Positions 26,264 to 35,465 of a stretch of 64,000 nucleotides of DNA are shown piece by piece (position 1 is the stretch's first letter; each line of letters opens with the position of its first letter). This DNA comes from Ornithinibacillus xuwenensis (GTDB lineage: Bacteria; Bacillota; Bacilli; Bacillales; Amphibacillaceae), in the NCBI RefSeq assembly GCF_039614845.1, contig NZ_JBDIML010000004.1, forward strand, positions 210,467 to 274,466, given 5' to 3'. The position numbers and the translations under genes are program-made. The notes beneath the pieces are model-generated. The model made no database searches and was not told the origin of the DNA. It saw only the letters and a list, made by a program, of their open reading frames with translations.

Positions 26264-26297
26264 GAACAGGCAGCATTTTAGCTGCCTGTTCTTTTTG
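26264..26297 (+). terminator. Terminator of mbcS
   Basis: AGAACAGGCAGC/GCTGCCTGTTCT stem with a 6-nt loop, then TTTTTG. Confidence 0.92.
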
Positions 26298-26367
26298 TAT
26301 CCAAGTTTATGAAACAAAATCTTCCAGCTGCCCGTATAAAGAGTATTCATAAAATGGGAGGATAGCT

Positions 26368-26919
26368 ATGGTACGAAATTATGAAAGAAGACACTATTTT
26401 ATGGCAATTGGGATTGCCATTCTTTTTATCTCACCTCTTCTACTAATTATTATGCCCTCTTTTGTTGTAAACAGCTTATATCATGAACCTGGAACTTGGG
26501 TTGTAGTTGTGCCCGGTAATAGCTATATCCTATATGGAGCAGGTTTTTTTCTACTCGTAGTAGCGGCATTAACGATATACTTCTTTAATGTGAGAAAAAT
26601 CGCTGTTTTGATAAGTATTGGATTTGTGATGATTAGTAGCTTATTGTTCTATTATGGTACAAAGCCGTTTCGTGCAATTTCGGATCAAGGGATATCCTAT
26701 CGGGAAGAAATTACGGGTGAAATTAATACCTTTACCTGGGAAGATATTAACTATATAAACTACTACGATGTTGATTGGAGTGAAGGCTTCGATCAATACG
26801 AATTTTTCTTCAAGGATGGCAAACACATTCAAGTTACGCAAAATGGAAGTGTCATGCCATACAGTATTGCAATCTCTAATAAGTTAAAAGAGGCAAAAAT
26901 TGATATACACTGGAAATAG
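26368..26919 (+). CDS. Three-helix membrane protein with a C-terminal soluble domain
   Basis: 183 aa. Hydrophobic segments at about 12-33, 50-70 and 74-94, then a soluble domain containing SDQGISYREE...FTWEDINYINYY...YEFFFKDGKHIQV, a beta-rich pattern like the PH-like (YdbT/YcxB-type) domains of small Bacillus membrane proteins. GGGAGGATAG precedes the ATG. Function unknown; genes on both sides are unrelated and it has its own terminator. Confidence 0.75.
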   Translation: MVRNYERRHYFMAIGIAILFISPLLLIIMPSFVVNSLYHEPGTWVVVVPGNSYILYGAGFFLLVVAALTIYFFNVRKIAVLISIGFVMISSLLFYYGTKPFRAISDQGISYREEITGEINTFTWEDINYINYYDVDWSEGFDQYEFFFKDGKHIQVTQNGSVMPYSIAISNKLKEAKIDIHWK

Positions 26920-26925
26920 AACGAA

Positions 26926-26960
26926 AAAAATCCTAGTTTTTGATAAGCTAGGATTTTTAT
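26926..26960 (+). terminator. Terminator of the small membrane-protein gene
   Basis: AAAAATCCTAG/CTAGGATTTTT stem with an 11-nt loop and T-run. Confidence 0.88.
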
Positions 26961-27069
26961 TTCGATTAAGCATGAATGAATTTGTTTGACGAATCCACAG
27001 GGATATCTAGGCTTAACTTCCCGTGTAAACCAGTCCCCACAAGCATTCCCGAAAATTTAGGCAAAACAC

Positions 27070-27098
27070 TTGAAAGTCAAAAAAGGTCAGAGTATAAT
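27070..27098 (+). promoter_or_regulatory. Promoter of clpE
   Basis: TTGAAA at 27070, 17-nt spacer, TATAAT at 27093. The spacer carries the first CtsR site. Confidence 0.9.
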
Positions 27099-27131
27099 GA
27101 AATCACAAGGTCAAAGATAGTCAAAGTCAAA
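27075..27131 (+). promoter_or_regulatory. CtsR operator sites
   Basis: CtsR binds directly repeated heptads GGTCAAA separated by 3 nt. Site 1: AGTCAAA-AAA-GGTCAGA (27075-27091), inside the promoter. Site 2: GGTCAAA-GAT-AGTCAAA (27109-27125), near the start of transcription. A fifth heptad AGTCAAA overlaps its end at 27125-27131. This places clpE in the class III heat-shock regulon. Confidence 0.93.
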
Positions 27132-27168
27132 CAAGCATTAAACCAAATAAAAGCAGGAGGAATGGAAT

Positions 27169-29307
27169 ATGAAATGTCAACAATGTGGTGTAAATGAAGC
27201 GAATATTAATATGGCAATGCAAATGAATCATGAAAAGATGCAAATGCACCTTTGCAATTCATGTTTCCGTGAAATCCAAGAAAATATGATGAATGCAAAT
27301 GGATTCATTTCAAATCCTTTCTATAATGAAGATGATCAAGGAGCATCTAACCTTTTTCAACAAAGTGGAGCTTCTAATACAACAACAAAAACAAAGCAAA
27401 AATCAACAAAAAGTAATGGATTACTTGATCAATTAGGCAAAAACCTTACGGATGCTGCTCGAGCTGGTGAAATTGACCCGGTCATTGGCCGCGATCAAGA
27501 AGTGAAGCGTGTAATTGAAACACTTAATCGTAGAAACAAAAACAACCCAGTACTAATTGGGGAACCTGGTGTTGGTAAAACCGCAATCGCAGAAGGCTTT
27601 GCATTAAAAATTGCTGAAGGTGCTGTACCAGCTAAGCTAATGAATAAAGAAGTCTATCTATTAGATGTGGCTTCACTCGTTGCAAATACTGGAGTTCGTG
27701 GTCAATTTGAAGAGCGCATGAAGCGGCTGGTTAAGGAGCTTCAAGAGCGTAAGGATACGATTCTTTTTATTGATGAGGTCCATCTCTTAGTAGGAGCTGG
27801 AACTGCTGAAGGCTCACAAATGGATGCAGGAAATATATTAAAACCTGCACTTGCTCGAGGCGAGCTGCAAATTATTGGTGCAACAACCTTAAAAGAATAT
27901 CGTCAAATTGAGAAGGATGCAGCGCTTGAGCGCCGTTTCCAACCAATCATCGTGAAGGAGCCATCTACTGATGAAGCAATTCAGATTTTAGATGGTATTA
28001 AGGATCGTTATGAGGCATTCCATGAAGTGCGCTATTCCGAGGAGGCAATTCGTGCATTTGTTCATTTGTCTGCACGCTATATACAAGATCGCTTCCTACC
28101 AGATAAAGCGATTGACTTGATGGATGAGGTTGGGTCACGCTTGAATCTATCCAATTCACAAAACGATTCCAATACCATCCAACAACGTATTGATGAAATT
28201 ATAAGTGAAAAAGAAGCAGCAGCTGAAAAAGAGGATTATGAACGAGCTGCCAACCTTCGCTACCAAGAAATTCAATTACAAAAGCAATTAGAAAAAGCAA
28301 AGGGCGAAGAACAAGTAATTGATGTGGATGTTACTGATATTCAATTAATTGTTGAAGAAAAAACCGGCATACCGGTAACAAAACTACAAGCTGATGAACA
28401 AGAAAAAATGAAAAACATTGCTACAAATTTACGAGAAAAAGTTATCGGTCAAGATGAGGCAGTAGAAAAAGTCGCAAAAGCGATTCGTCGTAGTCGAGCT
28501 GGACTAAAATCTAAATATCGTCCAATTGGTTCCTTCCTATTCGTAGGACCAACTGGGGTAGGGAAAACCGAATTGACAAAAGCGTTGGCAGAAGAGCTAT
28601 TCGGCTCACGCGATTCATTAATTCGTCTCGATATGAGTGAATATATGGAGAAGCATTCCGTGTCAAAAATAATTGGAGCACCTCCAGGATACATCGGACA
28701 TGATGAAGCCGGTCAATTAACCGAGCGAGTGCGTCGTCAGCCATATTCCATCATCTTATTAGATGAAATCGAGAAGGCACATCCGGATGTGCAAAATATG
28801 TTCCTACAAATCATGGAGGATGGCCATCTTACCGACTCACAGGGTCGTAAAGTAAGCTTTAAGGAATCAGTTATTATTATGACAAGTAATGCTGGTTCAG
28901 GTATCAAGCAAGTCAATGTCGGCTTTCACAAAGCGACACATGAGTCTGTTACTACATTAGAGAATCTAAGTGCTTACTTTAAGCCTGAATTCTTAAACCG
29001 TTTTGATGCCATCATTAACTTCCGTGAGCTTACAGAAGAACATCTTATCAGCATTATTGATTTAATGTTAGGTGACTTAATGGAAACAATTAAAGATAAT
29101 CATATAACCATCACCATTACGAATGACGCTAAGAAAGAGCTTGTGAAGCTTGGATATGATCCGAAATTTGGAGCGAGACCGTTACGACGCGTCCTACAAG
29201 ACAAAATTGAGGATCCACTCACAGACCTTCTGTTAGAGGAAGAAAACGTGGAAAACGTGCATGTGGCTGTGAAAAATGGTGAGATAGTTGTTAAAAAAGC
29301 ATCATGA
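27169..29307 (+). CDS. clpE: ATP-dependent Clp protease ATPase ClpE
   Basis: 712-aa Hsp100 unfoldase. The N-terminal zinc finger MKCQQCGVNEANIN...HLCNSCF (two CxxC pairs) distinguishes ClpE from ClpC. First AAA+ module has GEPGVGKT and LFIDEVHLL, followed by a UVR coiled-coil region (EDYERAANLRYQEIQ), then a second module with GPTGVGKT, ILLDEIEKA and a D2-small domain. It feeds unfolded proteins to ClpP and helps turn over CtsR during heat shock. GGAGGAATGG precedes the ATG. Two CtsR sites sit in the promoter. Confidence 0.97.
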   Translation: MKCQQCGVNEANINMAMQMNHEKMQMHLCNSCFREIQENMMNANGFISNPFYNEDDQGASNLFQQSGASNTTTKTKQKSTKSNGLLDQLGKNLTDAARAGEIDPVIGRDQEVKRVIETLNRRNKNNPVLIGEPGVGKTAIAEGFALKIAEGAVPAKLMNKEVYLLDVASLVANTGVRGQFEERMKRLVKELQERKDTILFIDEVHLLVGAGTAEGSQMDAGNILKPALARGELQIIGATTLKEYRQIEKDAALERRFQPIIVKEPSTDEAIQILDGIKDRYEAFHEVRYSEEAIRAFVHLSARYIQDRFLPDKAIDLMDEVGSRLNLSNSQNDSNTIQQRIDEIISEKEAAAEKEDYERAANLRYQEIQLQKQLEKAKGEEQVIDVDVTDIQLIVEEKTGIPVTKLQADEQEKMKNIATNLREKVIGQDEAVEKVAKAIRRSRAGLKSKYRPIGSFLFVGPTGVGKTELTKALAEELFGSRDSLIRLDMSEYMEKHSVSKIIGAPPGYIGHDEAGQLTERVRRQPYSIILLDEIEKAHPDVQNMFLQIMEDGHLTDSQGRKVSFKESVIIMTSNAGSGIKQVNVGFHKATHESVTTLENLSAYFKPEFLNRFDAIINFRELTEEHLISIIDLMLGDLMETIKDNHITITITNDAKKELVKLGYDPKFGARPLRRVLQDKIEDPLTDLLLEEENVENVHVAVKNGEIVVKKAS

Positions 29308-29317
29308 ATAAATGTAT

Positions 29318-29347
29318 GAACCGTTGATTTTCAACGGTTCTTTTTTC
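29318..29347 (+). terminator. Terminator of clpE
   Basis: GAACCGTTG/CAACGGTTC stem, loop ATTTT, T-run of six. Confidence 0.93.
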
Positions 29348-29444
29348 TTTTTACAAATATTCTACATACAGACAACCAGTAAATATTTTTAGCAAAATCG
29401 TGAAAAGATAAAAGAGAAAAACATTAAAAAAGGATGTATCCGTC

Positions 29445-30326
29445 ATGCTGCAATACAGAAGATTGATTGCAATGATGCTCATGTTATTCCTTGTCTTTGC
29501 GGCGTTAGACAGAACACCTGCCTATAGCCAACCACATCCCAAAATGGATGTGCATTTTATAAATGTTGGCCAGGGGGATAGTATCTTTATTCAGACTCCT
29601 AATCATAAAAATATTTTAATTGATGGGGGTCCACCAAAGGCTGGAAAAAAAGTGGTTCGTTATTTAAAGGATTTAGGTATCAAAAAGCTACATCTTATGA
29701 TTGCTACCCATCCAGATCGAGACCATATTGGAGGATTACCGGCAGTTATGAAGGAATTTGATGTGGAACGAATCATAGATTCTGGGAAGCTTCATGTGAC
29801 AAGAGCCTACGCTAGTTATATGAATCAGATACGAAAACAAGAGATTCCAGTTACAATTGCTAAGGCTGGAAAGAATATTACGATTGATTCCCTCTTAGAT
29901 TTCCGGATACTAAACGCTTATGGAAAGAGCAAAAACAATAACCAATCATCCATTGCTTTAAAGCTAAGCTATAATGATGTGGACTTTTTGTTTTTAGGTG
30001 ATATTGAAGATGAACAAGAGAAAAAAATAGCCAAGAAATATGATGTTCGTGCTGAGATTATTAAGATTGCCCACCATGGCTCGAAAACAAGTAGTTCAAG
30101 CAAGTTTCTAGAAGAGGTTGATCCCAATATAGCAGTCATTACTTATAGCAAATATAATGATTACGGTCATCCGGTGAACCGGGTCATTCAGAAGTTGTTT
30201 GATATTCATGCACAAATATATTCAACTGCTGTATACGGAGATTTGGTGATTCATACGGAAGGAGAAAATTATTATATTTTCCCACAGAAATCACCGTTAG
30301 ACGGTATATTAGAAAGTACTGGATAA
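29445..30326 (+). CDS. Secreted ComEC/Rec2-like metallo-beta-lactamase-fold hydrolase
   Basis: 293 aa. A cleavable or anchoring signal at residues 6-29 exports the enzyme. The MBL fold is shown by FINVGQGDSIFI, ILIDGG, the metal motif ATHPDRDHIGG, FLFLGDIE and KIAHHGSKTSS. It resembles the nuclease domain of ComEC without the channel, so an extracellular nuclease or phosphodiesterase role is plausible; competence itself is not implied. AAAGGATG sits before the ATG. Confidence 0.88.
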   Translation: MLQYRRLIAMMLMLFLVFAALDRTPAYSQPHPKMDVHFINVGQGDSIFIQTPNHKNILIDGGPPKAGKKVVRYLKDLGIKKLHLMIATHPDRDHIGGLPAVMKEFDVERIIDSGKLHVTRAYASYMNQIRKQEIPVTIAKAGKNITIDSLLDFRILNAYGKSKNNNQSSIALKLSYNDVDFLFLGDIEDEQEKKIAKKYDVRAEIIKIAHHGSKTSSSSKFLEEVDPNIAVITYSKYNDYGHPVNRVIQKLFDIHAQIYSTAVYGDLVIHTEGENYYIFPQKSPLDGILESTG

Positions 30327-30329
30327 TTG

Positions 30330-30367
30330 AAAGGCTTTGCCTAATGACAATAGGCAAGGCCTTTTTA
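30330..30367 (+). terminator. Terminator of the ComEC-like gene
   Basis: AAGGC..TTGCCTA/TAGGCAA..GCCTT stem with T-run. Confidence 0.85.
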
Positions 30368-30388
30368 CATTTTTTTTTAGAAATGATA

Positions 30389-30417
30389 TTGACAAATAAC
30401 AATTAAAGTTATATGGT
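30389..30417 (+). promoter_or_regulatory. Promoter of the first GntR/ABC operon
   Basis: TTGACA at 30389, 17-nt spacer, TATGGT at 30412, overlapping the left arm of the palindromic operator. Confidence 0.7.
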
Positions 30418-30445
30418 TAGTTACATAAGTAATTAACCATATAAC
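30408..30445. promoter_or_regulatory. Palindromic operator of the first GntR regulator
   Basis: Near-perfect 38-bp palindrome: GTTATATGGTTA...TAACCATATAAC with inner GTTAC/GTAAT arms. It overlaps the -10 element and ends 15 nt before the GntR start codon, so it most likely mediates autorepression. Confidence 0.85.
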
Positions 30446-30459
30446 GAAGGAGCCGAAAG

Positions 30460-30822
30460 ATGAAGAACACATTGGATGAAAACAAACCAATATTCCTTCA
30501 AATAAAAGAACAACTAGAGGATTCCATCATCAATGACTCCATTAAGGCTGGTGAACGAGTACCTTCTACGAATGAATTCGCAGCTTATTATAAGATTAAC
30601 CCTGCTACTGCTGCAAAAGGAATTAATGAACTAGTCGCTGAGAATATTTTGTTTAAACGAAGGGGTGTTGGAATGTTTGTAACCGAAAATGCGAAAGAAA
30701 TTTTGATAGAGAAACGGAAAAAGACATTTTATGAAGCTTATATTTTACCACTTAAGGAAGAAGCGAAGAAGCTTCATATTACAGAAGATGAACTAATGGA
30801 AATGATGGAAAAGGGGGAATGA
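30460..30822 (+). CDS. GntR-family regulator, YtrA type
   Basis: 120 aa. Winged helix with PIFLQIKEQLEDSIINDSI, GERVPSTNEFAAYYKINPATAAKGINEL, plus the short C-terminal tail of the YtrA subfamily instead of a ligand domain. YtrA regulators repress linked ABC transporter genes and respond to cell-wall antibiotics in B. subtilis. GAAGGAGCC precedes the ATG; the ATPase gene follows after 4 nt. Confidence 0.92.
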   Translation: MKNTLDENKPIFLQIKEQLEDSIINDSIKAGERVPSTNEFAAYYKINPATAAKGINELVAENILFKRRGVGMFVTENAKEILIEKRKKTFYEAYILPLKEEAKKLHITEDELMEMMEKGE

Positions 30823-30826
30823 GAAG

Positions 30827-31681
30827 ATGAAGATAGAAGTAAAGGGTTTGACAAAGAAATATGGGAATAAGCATGCACTTGATAATATTTCGTTTAATTT
30901 AGAGGAACCAAAAATATACGGCCTACTTGGTCGGAATGGGGCAGGCAAGACAACCTTTATGGAAATATTAGCTGGTCAGATTCTACCATCAGGTGGGGAG
31001 ATTTTGATTGATGGGGAAAAGCCATTCGATAATCGTAAGCTTACAGAATCGATTTGTCTCATTAAGGAAGGAGCTAATTTCAAGCAAGATTTAACCGTTA
31101 AAAACGTGTTAAAAATTTACTCCTATTTCTATCCAAATTGGGATAAGTCGTTAGCAGAAGAATTGGTGAACGAGTACAATCTCGAGTTGAAGGCAAAAGT
31201 TAAGTCGCTTTCAAAAGGAATGGAATCTTCCTTAGGCATTATCGTAGGTCTTGCGAGTAAAGCACCTATAACGGTTTTTGATGAGCCGTATATTGGACTT
31301 GATGCTGCGGCTCGTAAGAAGTTCTATGATATTTTACTGAGAGAGTACGAAGAAGAGCCAAGAATTATTATCTTCTCCACGCATTTAATCGATGAGGTTA
31401 GCTTAATGTTTGAAGAAGTATTAATCATACAAGACGGGAAGTTAGCATTACAGGAGAATGCAGATGTATTGCGTAGCAATGCTGTTGCTGTATCTGGAAC
31501 AATTGATCAAGTGGAGCACTTCATTTCCGATAAGGAAGTAATTATGAAAAAACAAATTGCCGGAATGATGACTGCATACGTATTTGGCCATATGGAATCG
31601 GCTATCGAAACAGGCTTACAGGCTGAGGGTGTTCCGATACAGGAGCTAATGATTTATTTAACTGAAAGGAAGGGGGCATAA
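30827..31681 (+). CDS. ABC transporter ATPase
   Basis: 284 aa. Walker A LLGRNGAGKTT, an atypical signature LSKGMESSLG, Walker B ITVFDEPYIGLD and H-loop FSTHLIDEV. The C-terminal ~80 residues follow the BcrA/YtrB exporter-like pattern. It is co-transcribed with the GntR regulator (4 nt upstream) and the permease (2 nt downstream). By analogy with the YtrA systems it probably handles a peptide or wall-active antibiotic; the substrate is not shown. Confidence 0.92.
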   Translation: MKIEVKGLTKKYGNKHALDNISFNLEEPKIYGLLGRNGAGKTTFMEILAGQILPSGGEILIDGEKPFDNRKLTESICLIKEGANFKQDLTVKNVLKIYSYFYPNWDKSLAEELVNEYNLELKAKVKSLSKGMESSLGIIVGLASKAPITVFDEPYIGLDAAARKKFYDILLREYEEEPRIIIFSTHLIDEVSLMFEEVLIIQDGKLALQENADVLRSNAVAVSGTIDQVEHFISDKEVIMKKQIAGMMTAYVFGHMESAIETGLQAEGVPIQELMIYLTERKGA

Positions 31682-31683
31682 GC

Positions 31684-32385
31684 GTGAAAAACCAAATCAA
31701 AGGATTACTATATTTCTTTGCAACTGATATTCGCCATTCCATCACGATTTTCTGGTCTATACTCTTATTTGTACTAGTAGTAGCACTAACGTTTGCTTAT
31801 TTTCTATTCCAGTCTACAGACAGCTACATGGCATTTGGATTTCCTTTTGGAATCTATTTTTATTGTTTAATTCTGGGGTTTATCACGGTAAAGCAAAGTA
31901 TACCTTTTGCAATTAAAATGGGGGCAACAAGAAAGAGCTTATACGTATCTTTAGGAATATTTTTCCTTTTTATTGCCGTTGCTAAAGCATTGTTAGCCAA
32001 TACTTTACAGCAGCTTGTTCAAGTGATAATTGATAAAACAAACTTTGATTCCTTTATGTTCTTACATCCAGCGATGCTTATGGAAGATACATGGATTAAC
32101 CGTGTTCTTCTAGATAGTGCGATTATGTTTTTGTTCCTCGTACTGATGTTTATCATGGGCTTAATCTTTTATAAATACGGGGTATTAGGAGGAGGCGCTG
32201 TAGCTGGGGTACTAGCGATTCTCTTATTGATTGGATTAGCTAACGGATCGTTAGTAGAGTTCATCATCGAATTTTTCCAAAACATTGATATGTTCTTCGT
32301 GGCACAGCTACTTGGATTAGGATTACTACTCTTTCTTATCTCATTTGTATTTATTAGAAGAATTACAATTGAAACCAGAAGATAG
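31684..32385 (+). CDS. ABC-2 type permease
   Basis: 233 aa with six hydrophobic segments. It starts with GTG 7 nt after AGGGGG, 2 nt after the ATPase stop. No family name beyond ABC-2-like permease of GntR-linked exporters is recognisable; KMGATRKSLYVSLGIFF is a segment common to this group. Confidence 0.85.
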   Translation: MKNQIKGLLYFFATDIRHSITIFWSILLFVLVVALTFAYFLFQSTDSYMAFGFPFGIYFYCLILGFITVKQSIPFAIKMGATRKSLYVSLGIFFLFIAVAKALLANTLQQLVQVIIDKTNFDSFMFLHPAMLMEDTWINRVLLDSAIMFLFLVLMFIMGLIFYKYGVLGGGAVAGVLAILLLIGLANGSLVEFIIEFFQNIDMFFVAQLLGLGLLLFLISFVFIRRITIETRR

Positions 32386-32386
32386 A

Positions 32387-32425
32387 AAAACAGACTGGAT
32401 CTTGAATGGATCCAGTCTGTTTTAT
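32387..32425. terminator. Bidirectional terminator between the two ABC systems
   Basis: ACAGACTGGATC/GATCCAGTCTGT stem of 12 bp flanked by A4 and T4. Confidence 0.92.
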
Positions 32426-32440
32426 TTGTAGTGCATAGCT

Positions 32441-33217
32441 TTAATTTGCTAATTCTTTTGTTTTAAAAATCTGGATTGATACTAGTAATACAAGTATCGA
32501 GATGATAATAGTAATCCCAGCTGTAGCAAGAAGATCTGTTGGCATTTTATCTGTTGTGAGCATTTCCAAAATATAATCGGATAAGCTATTTGGGCTCCAT
32601 TCAATGATATGCTTGAAAATTTGCGTCAGAATACTCATGACCATAATGGTTAGTATCGTGAAAAATGCTACTAAACCAGCTGATTTAAATAGCGTATTAT
32701 AAAGAATTGATAATGATACAACGAATGTGAGCCATAGACCATAGAAGAAATATACCTTCAAAAAGTCGATAAAAGCTAGCGAGCCGAAAAGGATATTCGT
32801 ATAATACCAACTCGTTAATAAACCGAGAAATAGGGATATCCAAACAAGTAAAAGTAGGGATGCCCATTTTGATGTAATATAGTTTGAATAGGAAACAGGC
32901 TTCACTAAAACAAGCTCAGAGACACCACTTTTTCGTTCGCCAGAGATGGATCCCATAGATAGTAATACAATAATGAGTACACCTAAGCTACTAAGCTGTG
33001 ACAAGCTCATCATGACAACCTCAGGTGGTTCGAATTCTGGTAGCGTAATTTCTGTACCGTCCGGCATTCCACCAACCGACTCAATAATCTGTGGTAAGTA
33101 GTAATTCGTAATCGGGTCCATAATGGAAAGTAAAATGATGACTAGTGGAACCCAAATCCATTTTTTGTTTCGCCAGTTTTCTAGTAATTCTTTTTGAAAT
33201 AGTGTCGACCATTGCAT
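32441..33217 (-). CDS. ABC-2 type permease
   Basis: 258 aa with six hydrophobic segments. GSISGERKSGVSELVLVKPVS is the characteristic cytoplasmic loop of NosY/YtrC-type permeases. Its ATG overlaps the stop of the ATPase gene (ATGA), so the two are translationally coupled. Confidence 0.9.
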   Translation of the reverse strand: MQWSTLFQKELLENWRNKKWIWVPLVIILLSIMDPITNYYLPQIIESVGGMPDGTEITLPEFEPPEVVMMSLSQLSSLGVLIIVLLSMGSISGERKSGVSELVLVKPVSYSNYITSKWASLLLLVWISLFLGLLTSWYYTNILFGSLAFIDFLKVYFFYGLWLTFVVSLSILYNTLFKSAGLVAFFTILTIMVMSILTQIFKHIIEWSPNSLSDYILEMLTTDKMPTDLLATAGITIIISILVLLVSIQIFKTKELAN

Positions 33218-34128
33218 CAGTTGTTCACCACCCTCATAAACATATCTTCTAAGGACGCTTGATTAACAGAAAATCTAGTAATCGGCCAGTTTTCTCGAGT
33301 AGCCATTGCGAGTATGTTTTCTCGTGCTGTTTTTATATCGGTCGCTGTAATATAGAGGATATCGCGTTCGATATTCGTTTGGGAAACAACCGGTATGCTC
33401 GTAATCTGTTCATGATAAAGCTTGAGATCATCCTCAACAGATAGCTCAATCACAGCTGTCTGATACTTTCTTCTGAGCTCTTGTAAGGAACCAGATTCAA
33501 TTATTTCCCCATTATTTAATAGCAATAGCTCGTCGCTAATCTCATCAGCATCATTTAAAATATGGGTGGAGAATAGGATGGTCATTTCCTGCTTTAATTT
33601 CTCCATGAGAACAAGAACTTCTCTTCTTCCTAATGGGTCTAGGGAGGCAACAGGCTCATCTAAGATAAGCAATTTCGGTTTATGAATAATGGCTTGTGCA
33701 ATACCTAGACGTTGCTTCATACCCCCAGAATACCTGGAAATACGTTCTGTTTGTGCATCCTTCGAGATACCGACCTCTGTTAATAAGCTATCTGCCCGAT
33801 TAGTGGCTTCTTCCTTGGAAAGATTCGCCAATCTTCCACTATAGACGAGAAATTCTTTACCAGTCATCCAAGAATGGAAGGAAGGATACTGTGGTAAATA
33901 TCCAATTAAATGGCGAATATCTTTATTTCTTGCCACTGATTCAAATTGAATAGACCCTTCTGTTGGTTTTAATAGTCCAGCTAACATTCTTAATGTTGTC
34001 GTTTTTCCAGCTCCGTTTGGTCCAATTAAGGCAATGCATTTATGATGACCAAAAGCGAAGCTAATTTCATTTATGATGGTTTTTGTGCCATATTTCTTCG
34101 TTAGTTTTTCAACGGATAGTAATGTCAT
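33217..34128 (-). CDS. ABC transporter ATPase
   Basis: 303 aa. Walker A LIGPNGAGKTT, signature YSGGMKQRLG, Walker B LLILDEPVASLDPLG and H-loop FSTHILND. The start at 34128 follows GGAGACAG and overlaps the preceding small gene's stop (TGATG). A longer in-frame version would run across that gene and is not credible. Part of the five-gene unit 35849-32441. Confidence 0.93.
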   Translation of the reverse strand: MTLLSVEKLTKKYGTKTIINEISFAFGHHKCIALIGPNGAGKTTTLRMLAGLLKPTEGSIQFESVARNKDIRHLIGYLPQYPSFHSWMTGKEFLVYSGRLANLSKEEATNRADSLLTEVGISKDAQTERISRYSGGMKQRLGIAQAIIHKPKLLILDEPVASLDPLGRREVLVLMEKLKQEMTILFSTHILNDADEISDELLLLNNGEIIESGSLQELRRKYQTAVIELSVEDDLKLYHEQITSIPVVSQTNIERDILYITATDIKTARENILAMATRENWPITRFSVNQASLEDMFMRVVNN

Positions 34129-34325
34129 CAGCGCTGTCTCCTTCCAAAGATGAAATAGAGGACAGGTCCAATAATGTTGATCACGATAATGATGATCAAC
34201 CATAGCCATTTTGGTCCGTTTGTTTCCTTTACTTTAACCCAATCAATAATTGCTACAATCACTAAAATTAATTGGATAATGAGCAAAGGTGCGATTAATG
34301 CTAAATCAATACCTGCGATTTCCAT
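34128..34325 (-). CDS. PLDc_N-domain two-helix membrane protein
   Basis: 65 aa, two hydrophobic helices with the PLDc_N signature (AIIDWVKVKE...PKWLWLIIIIVINIIGPVLYF...GRR). In bacteriocin and antibiotic self-protection ABC operons such stand-alone proteins act as small membrane partners. Stop and next start overlap, so it is coupled to the ATPase. Confidence 0.9.
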   Translation of the reverse strand: MEIAGIDLALIAPLLIIQLILVIVAIIDWVKVKETNGPKWLWLIIIIVINIIGPVLYFIFGRRQR

Positions 34326-34354
34326 ACGCTTCTCTCCAATCTAACGAGCATTTT

Positions 34355-35458
34355 CTATATACCTAATAAAAAAGGAATTCCCGCTGCTAACAAAATGATC
34401 ATTAAGAATATAATCCAAGCTAGCGGCCTTGCGAAATTAATGGTCCAGCCTACGCCAAAACGCTTTTCTAAAAATAATGCCGGGTCATTTTTATTGAAAT
34501 AGAACTGTCCAAGCTTCCAATATTTATCGTCATCACGATCAATAACATCGCCATTAGTATCAGTTTGAAGCTTCACACGACTTCCACCCTGACCAGTCGT
34601 GATGGATAATATAATGGCCCCAACAGTAGCGCCAATAGTGAAAATGAGAGGGACAATTGTTATCAGCTGGCTATTAATAGGAAAGATAAATGTTAACTGT
34701 ATAAACGCGAATAATAAAGTGATTGCAATCCCAGTGCTAATCAGATACATAGACCATCTTCTGCGGAAAATAATATTTTGCTGCATGGATTCAGCTGGTT
34801 TTTCCGCATTTATTTGCTGTTTTGCTTTTGCAATCATCGTATTTAAAAACATAAATAATAGCGTTAAATAAAGCTGCATAATCGGCATGACTAAGACAGA
34901 ACGATAGGATTTTTCGGCCCAATTTGTTACCTCACCATCAAAGTTATACTGCATCGGCATCCGATCAGGAATTCTGTCATAGAGCACAAACGTCATTGCA
35001 ATGGTTGCAAATGAAATTATAAAGCTTAGTAAAAACCAAAGGTTCGAATGGTTTAATTTATGTTTTCTAAATTCTGTATGGATATACATTTGCTGTGGCT
35101 TTGTTTTACCCCAGTTTTCTGCTGCTTTTAATTGCTTCATAACACGATGAAAATATAGATAAATAAAAAAGGTAATAAAAATGTACAAGAAAATAAGAAT
35201 GCTGAAATAGATGCCAAAAGTATTGTCATCCATCCAAGTGCTTAACAGAAAAGAAACGGCTGTAATAATCAAGCTTGTGATACCAGATAACCATACATAT
35301 TGTTTCCGCATCCTCTTTAAACGATCATGGTGATAAATCTCTTCTGGAATGGAAACCCCGAAGCTCTCTGTTTTTCTCGTCCAATACGGAATAAACATCG
35401 TGGAGATAAAGACAGGGACTAAAATAATAAATAAAAATAGTAACATCATGGAATTCAT
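34355..35458 (-). CDS. DUF1648-domain membrane protein with DUF5808 C-terminus
   Basis: 367 aa with about eight helices. The segment YDRIPDRMPMQYNFDGEVTN is the DUF1648 motif shared with SdpI-like immunity proteins; the C-terminal KYWKLGQFYFNKNDPALF...GWTINFARP matches DUF5808. Proteins of this kind accompany YtrA-type regulators in Bacillaceae. It begins 7 nt after the GntR gene. The role is presumably in signalling or protection at the membrane; the exact function is unknown. Confidence 0.88.
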   Translation of the reverse strand: MNSMMLLFLFIILVPVFISTMFIPYWTRKTESFGVSIPEEIYHHDRLKRMRKQYVWLSGITSLIITAVSFLLSTWMDDNTFGIYFSILIFLYIFITFFIYLYFHRVMKQLKAAENWGKTKPQQMYIHTEFRKHKLNHSNLWFLLSFIISFATIAMTFVLYDRIPDRMPMQYNFDGEVTNWAEKSYRSVLVMPIMQLYLTLLFMFLNTMIAKAKQQINAEKPAESMQQNIIFRRRWSMYLISTGIAITLLFAFIQLTFIFPINSQLITIVPLIFTIGATVGAIILSITTGQGGSRVKLQTDTNGDVIDRDDDKYWKLGQFYFNKNDPALFLEKRFGVGWTINFARPLAWIIFLMIILLAAGIPFLLGI

Positions 35459-35465
35459 AAAAATA

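Noticed and set aside
26976..27197. Open frame before clpE
   Set aside because: It covers the clpE promoter and CtsR sites, lacks a ribosome site and overlaps clpE in another frame.
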